A stretch of DNA of 64,000 bases from Mytilus galloprovincialis (Eukaryota; Mollusca; Bivalvia; Mytilida; Mytilidae): contig NC_134839.1 in the NCBI RefSeq assembly GCF_965363235.1, forward strand, positions 61,223,560 through 61,287,559. Direction: 5' to 3'. The position numbers and the translations under genes were made by a program. Of the stretch, positions 13,207 to 25,500 are shown one piece after another (the first letter of the stretch is position 1; every line of letters begins with the position of its first letter). Under the pieces are notes generated by a model, which did no database searches, was not told the DNA's origin, and saw nothing but the letters and a program-made list of their open reading frames with translations.

Positions 13207-13702
13207 TTTTTTTTTATTTGAGGTATCTTATGACTTTAACTTTTAACTTTTTAATGGATTTTTTTAAATAAACAAACCACAAGAATATTGATTTACTAGC
13301 AGACAATACACAAGACGCAATATGCATTAATTTTTTGGTGGTGTTTTCGATGAATGTAAATCTAGAAAAGCACCTTTCATGCATACAATTTGTAACATGC
13401 TGCTTTGTTCACAATATCTGCTTATATTACAGTATGAAAAAAATATTATATCAACATAAAAATACTTATCTTGAACAGAAAATGACTATACCTGAGTTTG
13501 TCATGCAGTACTGTAACATCTAAACAGTTAACAAACTTTAGTCAAGGTAAGCTATTTTTAGATGTTTATATAACCTACATGTCACTAAACTAGTATCAAG
13601 GTGCATGTTGTCTCTACTGAATGTAAAGTTGATAATTCCCTACTTGATCATATATTAAATATAATCTAATTATCCATGCTTAAATTCTCATTTCTTCTGA
13701 CA

Positions 13703-13815
13703 AAAAAAGGGGTCCTCAACCTAGGAAAAAGGGGTTCCAACCATATGTCCCCATTCAAATGCATTGATCGTCCAAAAATAACATCAAACCCTCCCCTGGA
13801 TCTGCCCATGGTTAG
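13703..13815 (-). repeat. GGATCCAGGGG-type element fragment
   Basis: On the minus strand it reads GGCAGATCCAGGGGAGGG, followed by AAAGGGG and AAAAGGGG runs. GTGGCGGATCCAG at 26939-26951 and a related GGATCGACCCC passage near 60945 look like other ends of this class of short DNA elements. It begins exactly where homology with copy 2 stops, so it may mark the duplication border or a later insertion. Confidence 0.35.
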
Positions 13816-15212
13816 CATTTTGAAAACCAGCCATTTTCTACTTACTTGCATAAAGAAACACAAGTTTCTTAATTAACTAAGATAGAACCATTAAGCTAGT
13901 GATAATTCATTCACAATGATCACATTTTTCTAATTTAAACAAAGACAGAGGAAAAGAATCAACAAAAAATTCCCAAATGCTTCTTACAATGTTGAATTTT
14001 ACAATTTAGTGATTCATCAGACGAATAAGTAGAACATAATTCCATTGATCAATCATTCCTGGGTTACAGACGAGAGTGCATCCCTTGCCTATGGCCAAAC
14101 TGCATCTTAAATATACATTAGCAGGTCATTTGCTGAAGTAAGCATTTTTATTTAAAAAAAAATCCTCCATTACGATAAAAATGAAACAATGAACCTGTAT
14201 ATGAGAAATCTTTCCTATCAAACTTGTATGTTTTGTGGAACAATCCAAAATACTAATTGACTGAGGAGTAAAAGAGAAGAGTACATACTATGTATGGTGC
14301 TGTATGCAAATTTTGTGATGTCTATACGTTGGATTTTTTTTTAGAGTTCAACAAATACATAATAGTAAAGACACTTGTCTATTGTTGAAGACCCAATGTT
14401 GACATCAAAATATCTTTTATAGATTTTGTGCTGTTGGCTTGCTGTTTTAGAAATGTGTACCTCATATCTTTGTATTCCTATATAATATAAAAAATAAATC
14501 AACAATACCAAATTTACTTAAACTTTATGTTTGATATGAAATTTGATACATCTTTGAATATGATTGATCTTTAAAACACATTTATGATACAAAGGAAATC
14601 TTTCTCTTCCCTCTTTTCGTAATTTTGAAGTTTTGATAGAGAAATTTGGCTTAATACAAAATCAACAATATGTTTTCCTCACTATAAAATACATTTATCA
14701 ATTACACACAAAAATATCTTTTACAAGGACTTTTAAACTGGCTATAAGTTGATGAAATGCATTAAAAAAAAAGAAATAGAATGTTTGTGCCGTATGCAAT
14801 CCTAAAATTTATCATGTTCGCATATGTTGAATGATTTCTTATTACTTACATATTACAAAAGAAAATGAAAAGTATCTTGATCAATGTTGACATATGAGAT
14901 TCATTCTTTGTATAAAAAAACCCAATAATGATATATAAAACAGCATTTTATTTTGCACTTTCATATTTGTCAATAATTATTTTCAAGATACAAAATATAT
15001 CTGGTTTCAAAACCAGACATGTTGACCTACATCACTACACAATAGACCTTTTCTATCAACACAGTCGTTAATACAGGTCGGTATAAAATATTATTCACAA
15101 ATAGTTCCTGAGGTTTCAGAACTCTGAGTCAGGACTTCCGATAGAATTGTTCCTGTTAATTCCATCTTATAAAAACAATATTACATAGTTATTGCACCAA
15201 TAAATACAACTG
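13816..15212. other. Intergenic stretch between the 105-codon ORF and LSM2
   Basis: AT-rich sequence with homopolymer runs. I see no exon, RNA gene or repeat border in either strand here. The right side is presumably the 3' flank of LSM2. Confidence 0.5.
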
Positions 15213-15218
15213 TTTATT
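15213..15218 (-). promoter_or_regulatory. Candidate LSM2 polyadenylation hexamer
   Basis: AATAAA on the minus strand, touching the ancestral-frame TGA of LSM2 (15220-15218). It is unusually close to the stop, so a later signal may be used instead. Confidence 0.3.
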
Positions 15219-16487
15219 CATCTCTGTCTATTCTGAGCTGCCTCTTTTCTTGCTGCATCTTTGTAACAATTGCGTATCACATTCATCTGCAGGTAACTGT
15301 ACATATCTAACAACTGAACATCTAATAAAACAATTCTTCACTGATAACTGAAAAACAGAGCATGTAACTATTAACAATTCATTTTATACAAATCTTACTT
15401 ATTGTATTTATAATAATTAAGGATATCAAAGTAAACAAGTTACAGTTTTCTATGAATTTCAAGATTCACTCAAAAAGTACCCTTCAATTAAAACTAGCAA
15501 ATCAGACACTTTTCCCCATAAGCACATTGTTTCTATTTATATATCAAACGTTTTTTACTTGTTTTGATTTGGATTTGTAAATTAACTTTAATACTGCTTA
15601 TAATTTAATTTCAGTAAATAGTATCACAATTATAAATCGTCATCTTAAGTGAATCATTCTTTGAATTATGCTTTTTGTCTCCTCAGTATTTCCAGCATCG
15701 AGTTCATTTGTGCAACTTTTGATCTGAGTTAGGCAATCATGATTGAACACTTTGTGGGTATTATTTAGACACTTGATCAGCAATATAGATGTAAAGTGTA
15801 ATTGTTTAGTAACTGATAAGAAAAGACCTACCATATGTGGATATGTATCTGGATCTGTCACCTGTATGTCTGTTAATTTAATATTCAGGAACTGATCTAC
15901 TGAATGTAATGTACCACATATGCTACAAAATAAATAACATTTAAAGCAACACTATACATGAAAAATATTACAAAACATAGTACATGTATGGACAAATAAT
16001 TTAATACTAAATGGTGTATAAAATCTCAATTTTGGAATATAGTTCCTGTTCTTCAATAAAGCTAATGCTCATTTTATTTTAAGCAGTTATGTTTAGTTCT
16101 ATTATTATTCCTGTACTTCAGACTACTGTCTTAGAATTACTGTGATTAACTGGAACAACAAAGTATTTGAAGTTTTGTCAAATACATCAACATGCAGAAA
16201 TAGGCTCATCATTACAAGTTCATTATTCAGATCAAGACCAAATATCAAATTTTCCGATAATTCTGAAAAGAAATATGAAACAAAGGCTAGGGACAAAGCA
16301 AAAGGTGAATGCAGTTCACCAACCAGTTTGTACATTTGTATTTAGGGCCTGGGATGTTTATTAACATGATAAAAATAGCATATGTGCCATGTGGTGTGAT
16401 AACCTATAAGGCAAGTTTCCACCTAAGACCAAATCTTGTGAATGTAAGCAACTTTAGTATCTGTCTTTATTATTCTTGGATTCTTAC

Positions 16488-16555
16488 CTCAAATCATTCT
16501 TTAGTTCCACAACAACATCTTTACCAACTAAAGATTTGAAGAAAGAGTAAAACAA
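16488..16555 (-). other. LSM2: Duplicate LSM2 exon 2
   Basis: Second, downstream-in-transcript copy of the 68-nt exon: acceptor CTCAG|TTG and donor TTTGAG|GTAAGA, identical to 17958-17891. Using both exons in one mRNA shifts the frame (68 is not a multiple of 3), so they would have to be used alternatively. Confidence 0.85.
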
Positions 16556-16589
16556 CTGAGATCAGAAAAAAATAAACATTCATTTTTTT

Positions 16590-16880
16590 TACATAAATAA
16601 GGCCGTTAGTTTTCTCGTTTGAATTGTTTTACATTGTCTTATCAGGGCCTTTTATAGCTGACTATGCGGTATGGGCTTTGCTAATTGTTGAAGGCTGTAC
16701 GGTGACCTATAGTTGTTAATGTCTGTTTCATTTTGGTCTTTTGTGGATTGTTGTCTCATTGGCAATCATACCACATCTTCTTTTTTATATGATTAATATG
16801 TATAAATTCATTCATATTTTGATACAATTTAAATTATAGAAATGTGATTTGATTGCCAATGAGACAATTTTCTCCAATTT
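16590..16880. mobile_element. MITE-like repeat in LSM2 intron
   Basis: GACCTATAGTTGTTAATGTC, then TTGTCTCATTGGCAATCATA and CCACATCTTC at 16700-16785, with the reverse-oriented GATTGCCAATGAGACAATTT at about 16850-16870. These are ends of the widespread CCAATGAGACAAC family. The same arrangement is copied at about 17993-18283 by the tandem duplication. Confidence 0.5.
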
Positions 16881-17874
16881 TAATAAGCTCTGACAACAAA
16901 TGACCGGATGTAAGCAACAGCACATCACTGTCAGATATTTTGTATTATGAGGTCAAAATTTTACAGGAACCCTGAGGGATGTCCAGTAATATCAGACAAA
17001 AAGGATAAGGTGTTTAGTCAATACCTTAGGGATCGTCTATTGGAAATCTATGAATAACAATCCATGACAAATCGCCCCACTGGCAAATCACCCCATACCT
17101 TATCGCCCCACTTCCTGAATAATCGCCCCACTTATGAAAAAGGGTAAATTTCCATTGAAAATATGTTGGATAATTTTGCTCCATATATAAAAAGGGTAAA
17201 ATTCCCTCTGAAATAAGGTCTGCCAAATGCAACTCGTCCCACTTGTGAAAAATAGATAAATCCTGATGAATTTAATAATGCTAACTCGCCCCACTTGATG
17301 CAAAAGATGTAATCCCGTTGTATATCTATGTTCCTACCGCACTCATAATTAAAATCAATACCTATGAAAACCTTAGATAAACATGCTTTCCTTGTTTGAA
17401 TTGTTTTACTATAGTCGTTTTGGGGCCCTTTATTGTAACTTGGATGAAGTGTTGTTCCATAGGCACTCATACCCATCTAATTATATCTATTTTGTAGTTC
17501 TTTTCTTTTTGTTGAAATAAAGCAGAAATAAATGAGTATCAGTATTTCCAAGACATGAATGCCAACTAGCCCCACTTGTGTAAAATAGAAAAGCCCTAAT
17601 GAATCGAGTCATGCCCCTCATAGCCGTTTTTAAGTGGAGCGAGGTGGTATACCAGAAAATTATATAATATATTCATCTAGATTTTTACTTTATCATTAAT
17701 AAGTGGGGCAAGTTTGCTGGAGAAAAATTAACAGGATTTAACCGTTTTCACAAGTGGGGCGAGTTGGTAAACTAGTTTGAGGAGAGAATTTTTTTAAAAT
17801 GGGGCGAGTTGGTAAAAAAGTCACACTGGCAATCGTCTCAGAATTTTTTTCCCTTATATACCTTTATATAGCAC

Positions 17875-19277
17875 ATTCTTGGATTCTTACCTCAAATCAT
17901 TCTTTAGTTCCACAACAACATCTTTACCAACTAAAGATTTGAAGAAAGAGTAAAACAACTGAGATCAGAAAAAAATAAACATTCATTTTTTTTACATAAA
18001 TAAGGCCGTTAGTTTTCTCGTTTGAATTGTTTTACATTGTCTTATCAGGGCCTTTTATAGCTGACTATGCGGTATGGGCTTTGCTAATTGTTGAAGGCTG
18101 TACGGTGACCTATAGTTGTTAATGTCTGTTTCATTTTGGTCTTTTGTGGATTGTTGTCTCATTGGCAATCATACCACATCTTCTTTTTTATATGATTAAT
18201 ATGTATAAATTCATTCATATTTTGATACAATTTAAATTATAGAAATGTGATTTGATTGCCAATGAGACAATTTTCTCCAATTTTAATAAGCTCTGACAAC
18301 AAATGACCGGATGTAAGCAACAGCACATCACTGTCAGATATTTTGTATTATGAGGTCAAAATTTTACAGGAACCCTGAGGGATGTCCAGTAATATCAGAC
18401 AAAAAGGATAAGGTGTTTAGTCAATACCTTAGGGATCGTCTATTGGAAATCTATGAATAACAATCCATGACAAATCGCCCCACTGGCAAATCACCCCATA
18501 CCTTATCGCCCCACTTCCTGAAAAAATCGCCCCACTTATGAAAAAGGGTAAATTTCCATTGAAAATATGTTGGATAATTTTGCTCCATATATAAAAAGGG
18601 TAAAATTCCCTCTGAAATAAGGTCTGCCAAATGCAACTCGTCCCACTTGTGAAAAATAGATAAATCCTGATGAATTTAATAATGCTAACTCGCCCCACTT
18701 GATGCAAAAGATGTAATCCCGTTGTATATCTATGTTCCTACCGCACTCATAATTAAAATCAATACCTATGAAAACCTTAGATAAACATGCTTTCCTTGTT
18801 TGAATTGTTTTACTATAGTCGTTTTGGGGCCCTTTATTGTAACTTGGATGAAGTGTTGTTCCATAGGCACTCATACCCATCTAATTATATCTATTTTGTA
18901 GTTCTTTTCTTTTTGTTGAAATAAAGCAGAAATAAATGAGTATCAGTATTTCCAAGACATGAATGCCAACTAGCTCCACTTGTGTAAAATAGAAAAGCCC
19001 TAATGAATCGAGTCATGCCCCTCATAGCCGTTTTTAAGTGGAGCGAGGTGGTATACCAGAAAATTATATAATATATTCATCTAGATTTTTACTTTATCAT
19101 TAATAAGTGGGGCAAGTTTGCTGGAGAAAAATTAACAGGATTTAACCGTTTTCACAAGTGGGGCGAGTTGGTAAACTAGTTTGAGGAGAGAATTTTTTTA
19201 AAATGGGGCGAGTTGGTAAAAAAGTCACACTGGCAATCGTCTCAGAATTTTTTTCCCTTATATACCTTTATATAGCA
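17875..19277. repeat. 1403-bp tandem duplication, unit 2
   Basis: Second unit of the tandem pair starting at 16472. Its right end runs into unique sequence of the inverted-repeat element (GCACAAGGTACTTAAC), so this unit is the ancestral one and unit 1 the new copy. Confidence 0.95.
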
Positions 19278-20104
19278 CAAGGTACTTAACTTGCGATTTT
19301 GAAAAATGTCATACGGTGACGAAATTCCATTAAAAATGCCGGGTCTCGGCTGTCAACCCCACTAAAACTTGTTATGCCATAAATCTAAATGAATTTATCT
19401 TCACAATGGTGTATAACACGCCTACTGTTGTTGTCGGAATCATCCGTAGCAATCCTACCCAAGTATGTCAATCGTAATTATTTCGTCAACCTACACAAAA
19501 TTGGCAATACACGTCTCGCAGTAAACGATTAATTATAAAAATTGTTTCAGAAAAAACTGTTAGTTTTTGTATGAATAGAACTTATCATACAGTTAGTGAA
19601 ATTGAATAATATACCATGAAAAAAATGTAACAAGTGTCGTTTGTGGTATGTCTAATAAGTTACAAATTTTCCCATGACGTCAATGTCATGCAGACTCTCT
19701 CTTGACTTTAAGTATGAAATGAAACAAGATCAGATAACTCAGAGAATCATTTAGACTATCCCATAGAATTGACCAATCGGAAAATGAGACATACAAGGAG
19801 ACGTGACACGTTTATTGCCAATTGTTCAGCGGGTTTGCAAAATTATTACGATTGACATACTTTGGTAGGATTGCTACAGATGATTCTGACAACAAATGTA
19901 GGCATGTTATACACCATTGTAAAGATAAATCAATCTAGATTTACGATACAACAAGTTTTAGTGGGGTTGACAGCCTATAAAGCGGCATATAACGGAACTT
20001 CGTCACCACTTGACATTTTTCTAAAATGCAAGTTAAGTACCTTGTGTTATATAACGGTAAATTTTCTGAGACAAGTGCCTGTGGAAAAAGTGGGGCGATT
20101 TGTC
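18469..20104. mobile_element. Large inverted-repeat element with TCGCCCCACTT words
   Basis: The termini are inverted: GACAAATCGCCCCACT at 18469-18484 and its reverse complement at 20089-20104. Inner arms at about 19240-19525 and 19795-20072 are also inverted copies (for example GTCAACCCCACTAAAAC and GTTTTAGTGGGGTTGAC). Seven forward words like TCGCCCCACTT lie at 18475, 18490, 18506, 18526, 18636, 18690 and 18971. Five inverted ones lie at about 19036, 19105, 19156, 19201 and 20089. No transposase was seen and no clean target duplication found. It lies in LSM2 intron 1, and its left half was copied to 17066-17874. Confidence 0.6.
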
Positions 20105-20458
20105 CTGCTTCCATGAAGTAGATGTTCTTACACGACCTGTGTCGGACTAACTATTTATAAATAGGTCGTCGGGCTATTGCAGTGTCGAAAAGGTGTGGGG
20201 TAATTGGAATTTAGAGGCGACCCAGCTGGCCTTAGTTACTGCGTGACGCTCATCACCAAAGTGACACCGAACTTTTTACAGCAGAAAATGGTAAAATAGA
20301 TAGCTTGAGGCCATGAATAGACTTTCAACACAACTCCTCCTATACACTTTATAGTGTCAAATAGAGCTGATGGGCTGGCACAGCTTAAACATTGAAAGAT
20401 GAACGTTATTAAATGGAAATCAAAATGTAAAATTTTCATTCATGCTTTTACCCACCAT

Positions 20459-20712
20459 TTTGGATTTTTATCTCGTCATGAAGGAGATTTCACTACAATG
20501 AAAAATAAGGACAATCTTTATTCATAAATATATCAACCATAATATTTCTTTGTATTTGATGTTTCCAAAATTTACAATGACAATCGGAAAATTTTCTTAA
20601 AAGAACCGAAAAAAATAGATTTTGCATAGCCGGTCTTTGTTGTCACGTGACTGAAACGAGATCATAATTTGTAAAGCGAAAATAGCACTGTCATACAGCA
20701 GACAACTTGAAA
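20459..20712. promoter_or_regulatory. Bidirectional LSM2-PSMB1 promoter
   Basis: The 254 bp between the LSM2 ATG (minus) and the PSMB1 ATG (plus) must hold both 5' UTRs and the core promoters. No obvious TATA box is placed for either gene. A perfect palindrome GTCACGTGAC sits 62 bp before the PSMB1 start codon. Confidence 0.6.
20642..20651. promoter_or_regulatory. GTCACGTGAC E-box / CLEAR-type palindrome
   Basis: A perfect 10-bp palindrome with the CACGTG core, the class bound by bHLH-zip factors (USF, Myc/Max, MITF/TFEB). The full GTCACGTGAC matches the TFEB CLEAR consensus. Position in the shared promoter suggests co-regulation; binding is inference. Confidence 0.5.
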
Positions 20713-20801
20713 ATGACATCTGTACTCAGTGATATAAATCAGGAGGAGTCACATTATGCTCCTAAACAAGCATACTTCAATCCATATGAACAGAATGGAG
20801 G

Positions 20802-22500
20802 GTATTACATTTTTCCTCTCATGTAAAATTCACATATATCAGAAAGTAAATCAATGAATGTAAAAACTAAAATGATGCACATTCAAGTCATTTCACATAA
20901 TTTTGTTCTTTGAAACGATCATTTTATTGTCAATGAAACAGCTATCAACCTAAGAACAAGGCGTTGTTGTAAGCAAGCCGCCTGTCTGTCCACATGCTGA
21001 TTTTTTTTACATGGTTACAAGTTTCAACATGAGAGTAACTTTGCCATGACCAAGTTATACATACACCTTATCGCCATTTGTCCGCCATTACTGGATATCA
21101 CACAGGTTCCCATAAAATTTTGACTTCATAAAGCAAAATATCTGACGCCACAATGGAAAAGTGATCGTTGTATGCGTCAAAAGTTCAAGTGGCAGGCTCC
21201 GCCGGGATTAGCGATAAGTACGTGTATTGGGCATACACCATAATGTTACTAGCACCACTCAGACCTGCAACCTACGTAGCCTGATTTTGGTGGTATCATC
21301 CTGTTATTCATGCCTCAACCGGAATCCAGATATAGGGATCGTAAACAAGTCAAATCATTATTTAATTAATTTTCGTCAAACATGTCAAAGGCAATCATCA
21401 ATTCTGATTTTAAAATTATACTTTAATTTACATAGAAAAAAGATTTTTTCATACATGTATGTAACACATGCGTGAAATTGTTTTTAGCAAATTTAATATT
21501 AAAATGCAAATTGATTTCACGCTAAATTAAATGAGTGCAACTATTATCTGTTGTACAAATATTCATGTTGTAGTCAAACACTTTTAAAGATAATTAAGTT
21601 AAATAATAATAAAAGCAGGTGATTTCCTGTCAATTTGATAAACAAAACAAATCCAGAAATGAATCCAGAACTATTGTACTTTAATTTGATCGCAAAACGT
21701 CCGGTTTCAATTTAGTCAAATCGAAAGAAATGTAAGCAGTGTCTGGAAATTAACCAGCTTGATTCATTAAAATCATTTCAATTTTATACTGTTGCCTTCC
21801 TTAAACTGTTCTTGAAGGTAATGGTAAGACATTTACTCTGTAAATGCAATGAAACAGCAATACAAGTTCGTCAATTCTGTGAATCTAGTGAAGTTGAAAA
21901 GGGGCACCTGCTTAAAGTCTTTTCAATCATCTCAAAATGACCAAAATTGTATGCAAAAATTGTTAAAGTTTTACTATGATTTGTCAAATAACCTGATCCT
22001 GATTTGTCAGAACTCTCAAATAATTCTCATTATTTTTCGGAAAAAGAATAATGTGAATTGTCAAAATCAGTTCACTTTTTTCGTCTAAAGAAATTATCCA
22101 TTTAATTGTCTGACATGCACCAAAAATTAACGTTCAAGTCATTTGAGAAGAATCTTTCCGGTTATTTTTCATAAACAGGATAAAGGTACCCCCAATGAGT
22201 ACAACAGTCTGTTGTACCCATCTTAAAGAGAAAAAATACATAGTCAAGTTAAGAGTACTTTTTAAAAGAAATTAGTTTGAGCGCTGACCATAAATCATTT
22301 AATGAGGGTATGAATGCTCTTGACTGTCAGGCTTCAAATGGTCATTTTCCGTTACAGATAGCTTTAGATAGAAGTTGAAGAGTTGCTTATAAAAGAAATT
22401 AATTGTCTGATAAGTCCTTATGTTCACAAACCTGAATATGACAGCTGTTTGATGAAATTCACCAAATGACTTTGTTTGATTAAAAAACAGTGTTCCACCA
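20802..22500. other. PSMB1 intron 1, left part
   Basis: AT-rich intron. Apart from a GAATATGACAGCTGTT word near 22435 (GACAGTTGTT repeat family) I see no exon or element border before the Helitron-like element at 22501. Confidence 0.4.
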
Positions 22501-25500
22501 TTTTTATACGACCGCAAAAATTGAAAATTTTTTGGTTGTATATTAGTATCACCTTGGCGTCGTCGTCTGCGTCGTCGTCACATGCATCGTCCGAAGACAT
22601 TTGGTTTTCGCAATATAACTTTAGTATAAGTAAATAGAAATCTATAAAATTTACACTTAAGGTTTATGACCACAAAAGGAAGGTTGGGATAGATTTTGGA
22701 AGTTTTGGTTCCAACAGTTTAGGAATAAAGGGCCAAAAAAGGCCCAAATAAGCATTATTCTTGGTTTTCGCACGATAACTTTAGTACAAGTAAATAGAAG
22801 TCTATGAAATTTAAACACAAGGTTTTTGATTATAAAAGGAAGGTTGGGATTGATTTTGGGAGTTTTGGTCCCAACAGTTTAGGAATAAGGGGCCCAAAGG
22901 GTCCAAAATTAAACTTTGTTTGATTTCATCAAAAATTGAATAATTGGGGTTCTTTAATATGCCGAATCTAACTTTTGGTCCCGTTTTCAAATTGGTCTAC
23001 ATTAAGGTCCAAAGGGTCCAAAATTAAACTTAATTTGATTTTAACAAAAATTGAATCCTTGGGGTTCTTAGATATGCTGAATCTAAACATGTACTAAGAT
23101 ATTTATACGACTGCAAAAATTTAAATTTTTCGTCGTATATTGCTATCACGTTGGCGTCGTCGTCTGCGTCGTCGTCGTCTTCCGAATACTTTTAGTTTTC
23201 GCACTCTAACTTTAGTAAAAGTGAATAGAAATCTATGAAATTTTAACACAAGGTTTATGACCACAAAAGGAAGGTTGGGATTGATTTTGGGAGTTTTGAT
23301 TCCAAAATTTTAGGAATTAGGGGCCAAAAAGGGCCCAAATAAGCATTTTCTTGGTTTTCGCACAATAACTTAAGTTTAAGTAAATAGAAATCTTTGAAAT
23401 TTTGACACAAGGTTTATAACCACTAAAGGAAGGTTGGTATTGATTTTGGGAGTTTTGGTTCTAACAGTTTAGGAATAAGGGGCCAAAAAAGGGCCCAAAT
23501 AAGCATTTTCTTGGTTTTCGCACAATAACTTAAGTTTTAAGTAAATAGAAATCTATGAAATTTTGACACAAGGTTTATGACCACTAAAGGAAGGTTGGGA
23601 TTGATTGTGGGAGTTTTGGTTCTAACAGTTTAGGAATTAGGGGTCAAAAAAGGGCCCAGATAAGCATTATTCTTGGTTTTCGCACAATAACTTTAGTTTA
23701 AGTAAATAGAAATCAATAAAATTTAAACACAAGGTTTATGACCACTAAAGGAAGGTTGGTATTGATTTTGGGATTTGAGGTCCCAACAGTTCAGGAATAA
23801 GGGCCCAAAGGGTCCAAAATTGAACTTAGTTTGATTTCATCAAAAATTGAATAATTGGGGTTCTTTGATATGCTGAATCTAACTGTGTATGTAGATTCTT
23901 AATTTTTGGTCCCATTTTCAAATTGGTCTACATTAAGGTCCAAAGGGTCCAAAATTAAACTTAGTTTGATTTTGACAAAAATTGAATCCTTGGGGTTCTT
24001 TGGTATGCTGAATCTAAAAATATACTTAGATTTTTGATTATTGGCCCAGTTTTCAAGTTGGTCCAAATTGGGTCCAAATTAAACTTTGTTTGATTTCATC
24101 AAAAATTGAATAATTGGGGTTCTTTGATATTCCAAATCTTACTGTGTATGTAGATTCTTAATTTTCAGTCCCGTTTTCAAATTGGTCTACATTAAAGTCC
24201 AAAGGGTCCAAAATTAAACTAAGTTTGATTTTAACAAAAATTGTATTCTTGAGCTTTTTTGATATGCTGAATCTAAACATGTACTTAGATTTTTGATTAT
24301 GGGCCCAGTTTTCAAGTTGGTTCAAATCAGGATCCAAAATTATTATATTAAGTATTGTGCAATAGCAAATATTTTCAATTGCACAGTATTGTGCAATAGC
24401 AAGAAATATCTAATTGAACAATATTGTGCAATAGCAAGAAATTTTCAATTAATTTGAGTTATCGTTCTTTGTCCAGAATAGTAGTTGAATCAACTTAAAT
24501 CATGTTTTATACAATATATAATGTATATTCACTTTTACTACCAACTGATAAATTAAAACAATCTTTACCATTCAGTGATAACAAGCACCTTTTGTTACAT
24601 TTTAATATTTTATGATGTATTTAAATGAGTAGTTATTGTTGCAAACTCCATTAGAAATTTAAATTGAGATCAGTTTTGGTAAAAGGGAAAGGGGGATGTG
24701 AAAAAAAAATGATGGTGGGGGGTGGGGTTAAATTTTTTCACTTCAGATTTCTTAAATAAAAAGAAAATTTCTTCAAACATTTTTTAGAGAGGATTAATAT
24801 TCAACAGCATAGTGAATTGCTCAAAGGAAAAAAAAAGTATTTTAAGTTCATTAGACCACATTCATTCTGTGTCAGAAACCTATGCTGTGTCAACTATTTA
24901 ATCACAAACCAAATTTAGAGCTGAATCCAGCTTGAATGTTGTGTCCATACTTGCCCCAACTGTTCAGGGTTTAACCTCTGCGGTCGTATAAAGCTGCGCC
25001 CTGCGGAACATCTGGTTTATTATGGGCCCAGTTTTCAAGTTGCTCCAAATCGTGGTCCAAAATTAAACTTTGTTTGATTTCAACAAAAATTGAATCCTTG
25101 GGATTCTTTGATATGCTGAATTTAAACATGTACTTAGATTTTTTATTATGGGCCCAGTTTTCAAGTTGGTCCAAATCGGGGTCCAAAATTAAACTTTGTT
25201 TGATATCAACAAAAATTGAATCCTTGGGGTTCTTTGATATGCTGAATCTAAACATGAACTTAGATTTTTGATTATAGGCCCAGTTTTCAAGTCGGTCCAA
25301 ATTGGGGTCCAAAATTAAACTTTGTTTGATTTCAACAAAAAATGTATATTTGGGGTTCTTTAATATATGATTAATCTAACCATGTATTTAGATTTTTGAT
25401 GTTTGGGCCCGGTTATGAAATTGGTCCACATTGAGGTCTAAAGGGTCCACAATTGAACTCTATTTGATTTCATCAAAAATTGAATTCTTGGGGTTCTTTG

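Larger units (their letters stand above)
1..13706. repeat. Segmental duplication, copy A (GMC copy 1 plus 2.3 kb upstream)
   Basis: The whole stretch matches 37803-51483 in direct orientation with only scattered substitutions and indels. It covers exons, introns, the 5' flank and the 105-codon ORF. Base 1 aligns with 37803, and identity stops just after GACAAAAA at 13706 / 51483. Copy-A-specific differences include the 778-bp transposon at 10262-11039, a 122-bp deletion near 7656, and about 65 extra bases near 288-353. The left end of the duplication lies outside the window. Alternative reading: unresolved haplotypes placed in tandem by the assembler. Confidence 0.95.
16472..17874. repeat. 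1403-bp tandem duplication, unit 1 (contains LSM2 exon 2)
   Basis: It repeats as 17875-19277 with offset 1403. Differences noticed are only ATAATCG/AAAAAATCG near 17117 / 18520 and AGCCCC/AGCTCC near 17569 / 18972. It carries a full LSM2 exon 2 with its own splice sites and the left half of the TCGCCCCACTT element. Such high identity implies a very recent duplication. Confidence 0.95.
15218..20458 (-). pseudogene. LSM2: LSM2, U6 snRNA-associated Sm-like protein (damaged copy or assembly error)
   Basis: LSm2 is part of the LSm1-7 (mRNA decay) and LSm2-8 (U6 snRNA) rings. Exon 1 is ATG only, 20458-20456, before GTGGGTAAA (inferred). Exon 2 is LFYSFFKSLVGKDVVVELKN plus DL, at 17958-17891, duplicated at 16555-16488. 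Exon 3 is SICGTLHSVDQFLNIKLTDI and on to YPHM, at 15922-15832. Exon 4 starts at 15347 with LSVKNCFIRCSVVRYVQLP. About 96 residues are expected; human LSM2 has 95. Sm1 and Sm2 are recognisable, but the Sm2 Gly of IRG is Cys. One extra A in TTACAAAGATGC shifts the frame after DTQLLQ, ending at 15228 instead of 15218. Exon 2 is 68 nt, so including both copies would also break the frame. Identity is confident from recalled human LSM2; function of this copy is doubtful. Confidence 0.85.

Noticed and set aside
13335-13523. 62-codon ORF and its copy at 51112-51300
   Set aside because: Low-complexity, AT-driven, with no ATG at the listed start in at least one copy; preserved only because the duplication is recent.
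17132-17476. 114-codon ORF and its twin at 18536-18880
   Set aside because: It lies in the noncoding TCGCCCCACTT element, and the twin comes from the tandem duplication.
24971-25312. 113-codon ORF with SKNPKDSIFVDIKQSLILDP repeats, and similar at 31570-31842
   Set aside because: Translation of the tandem arrays inside Helitron-like elements; the repeat period is in frame by chance.
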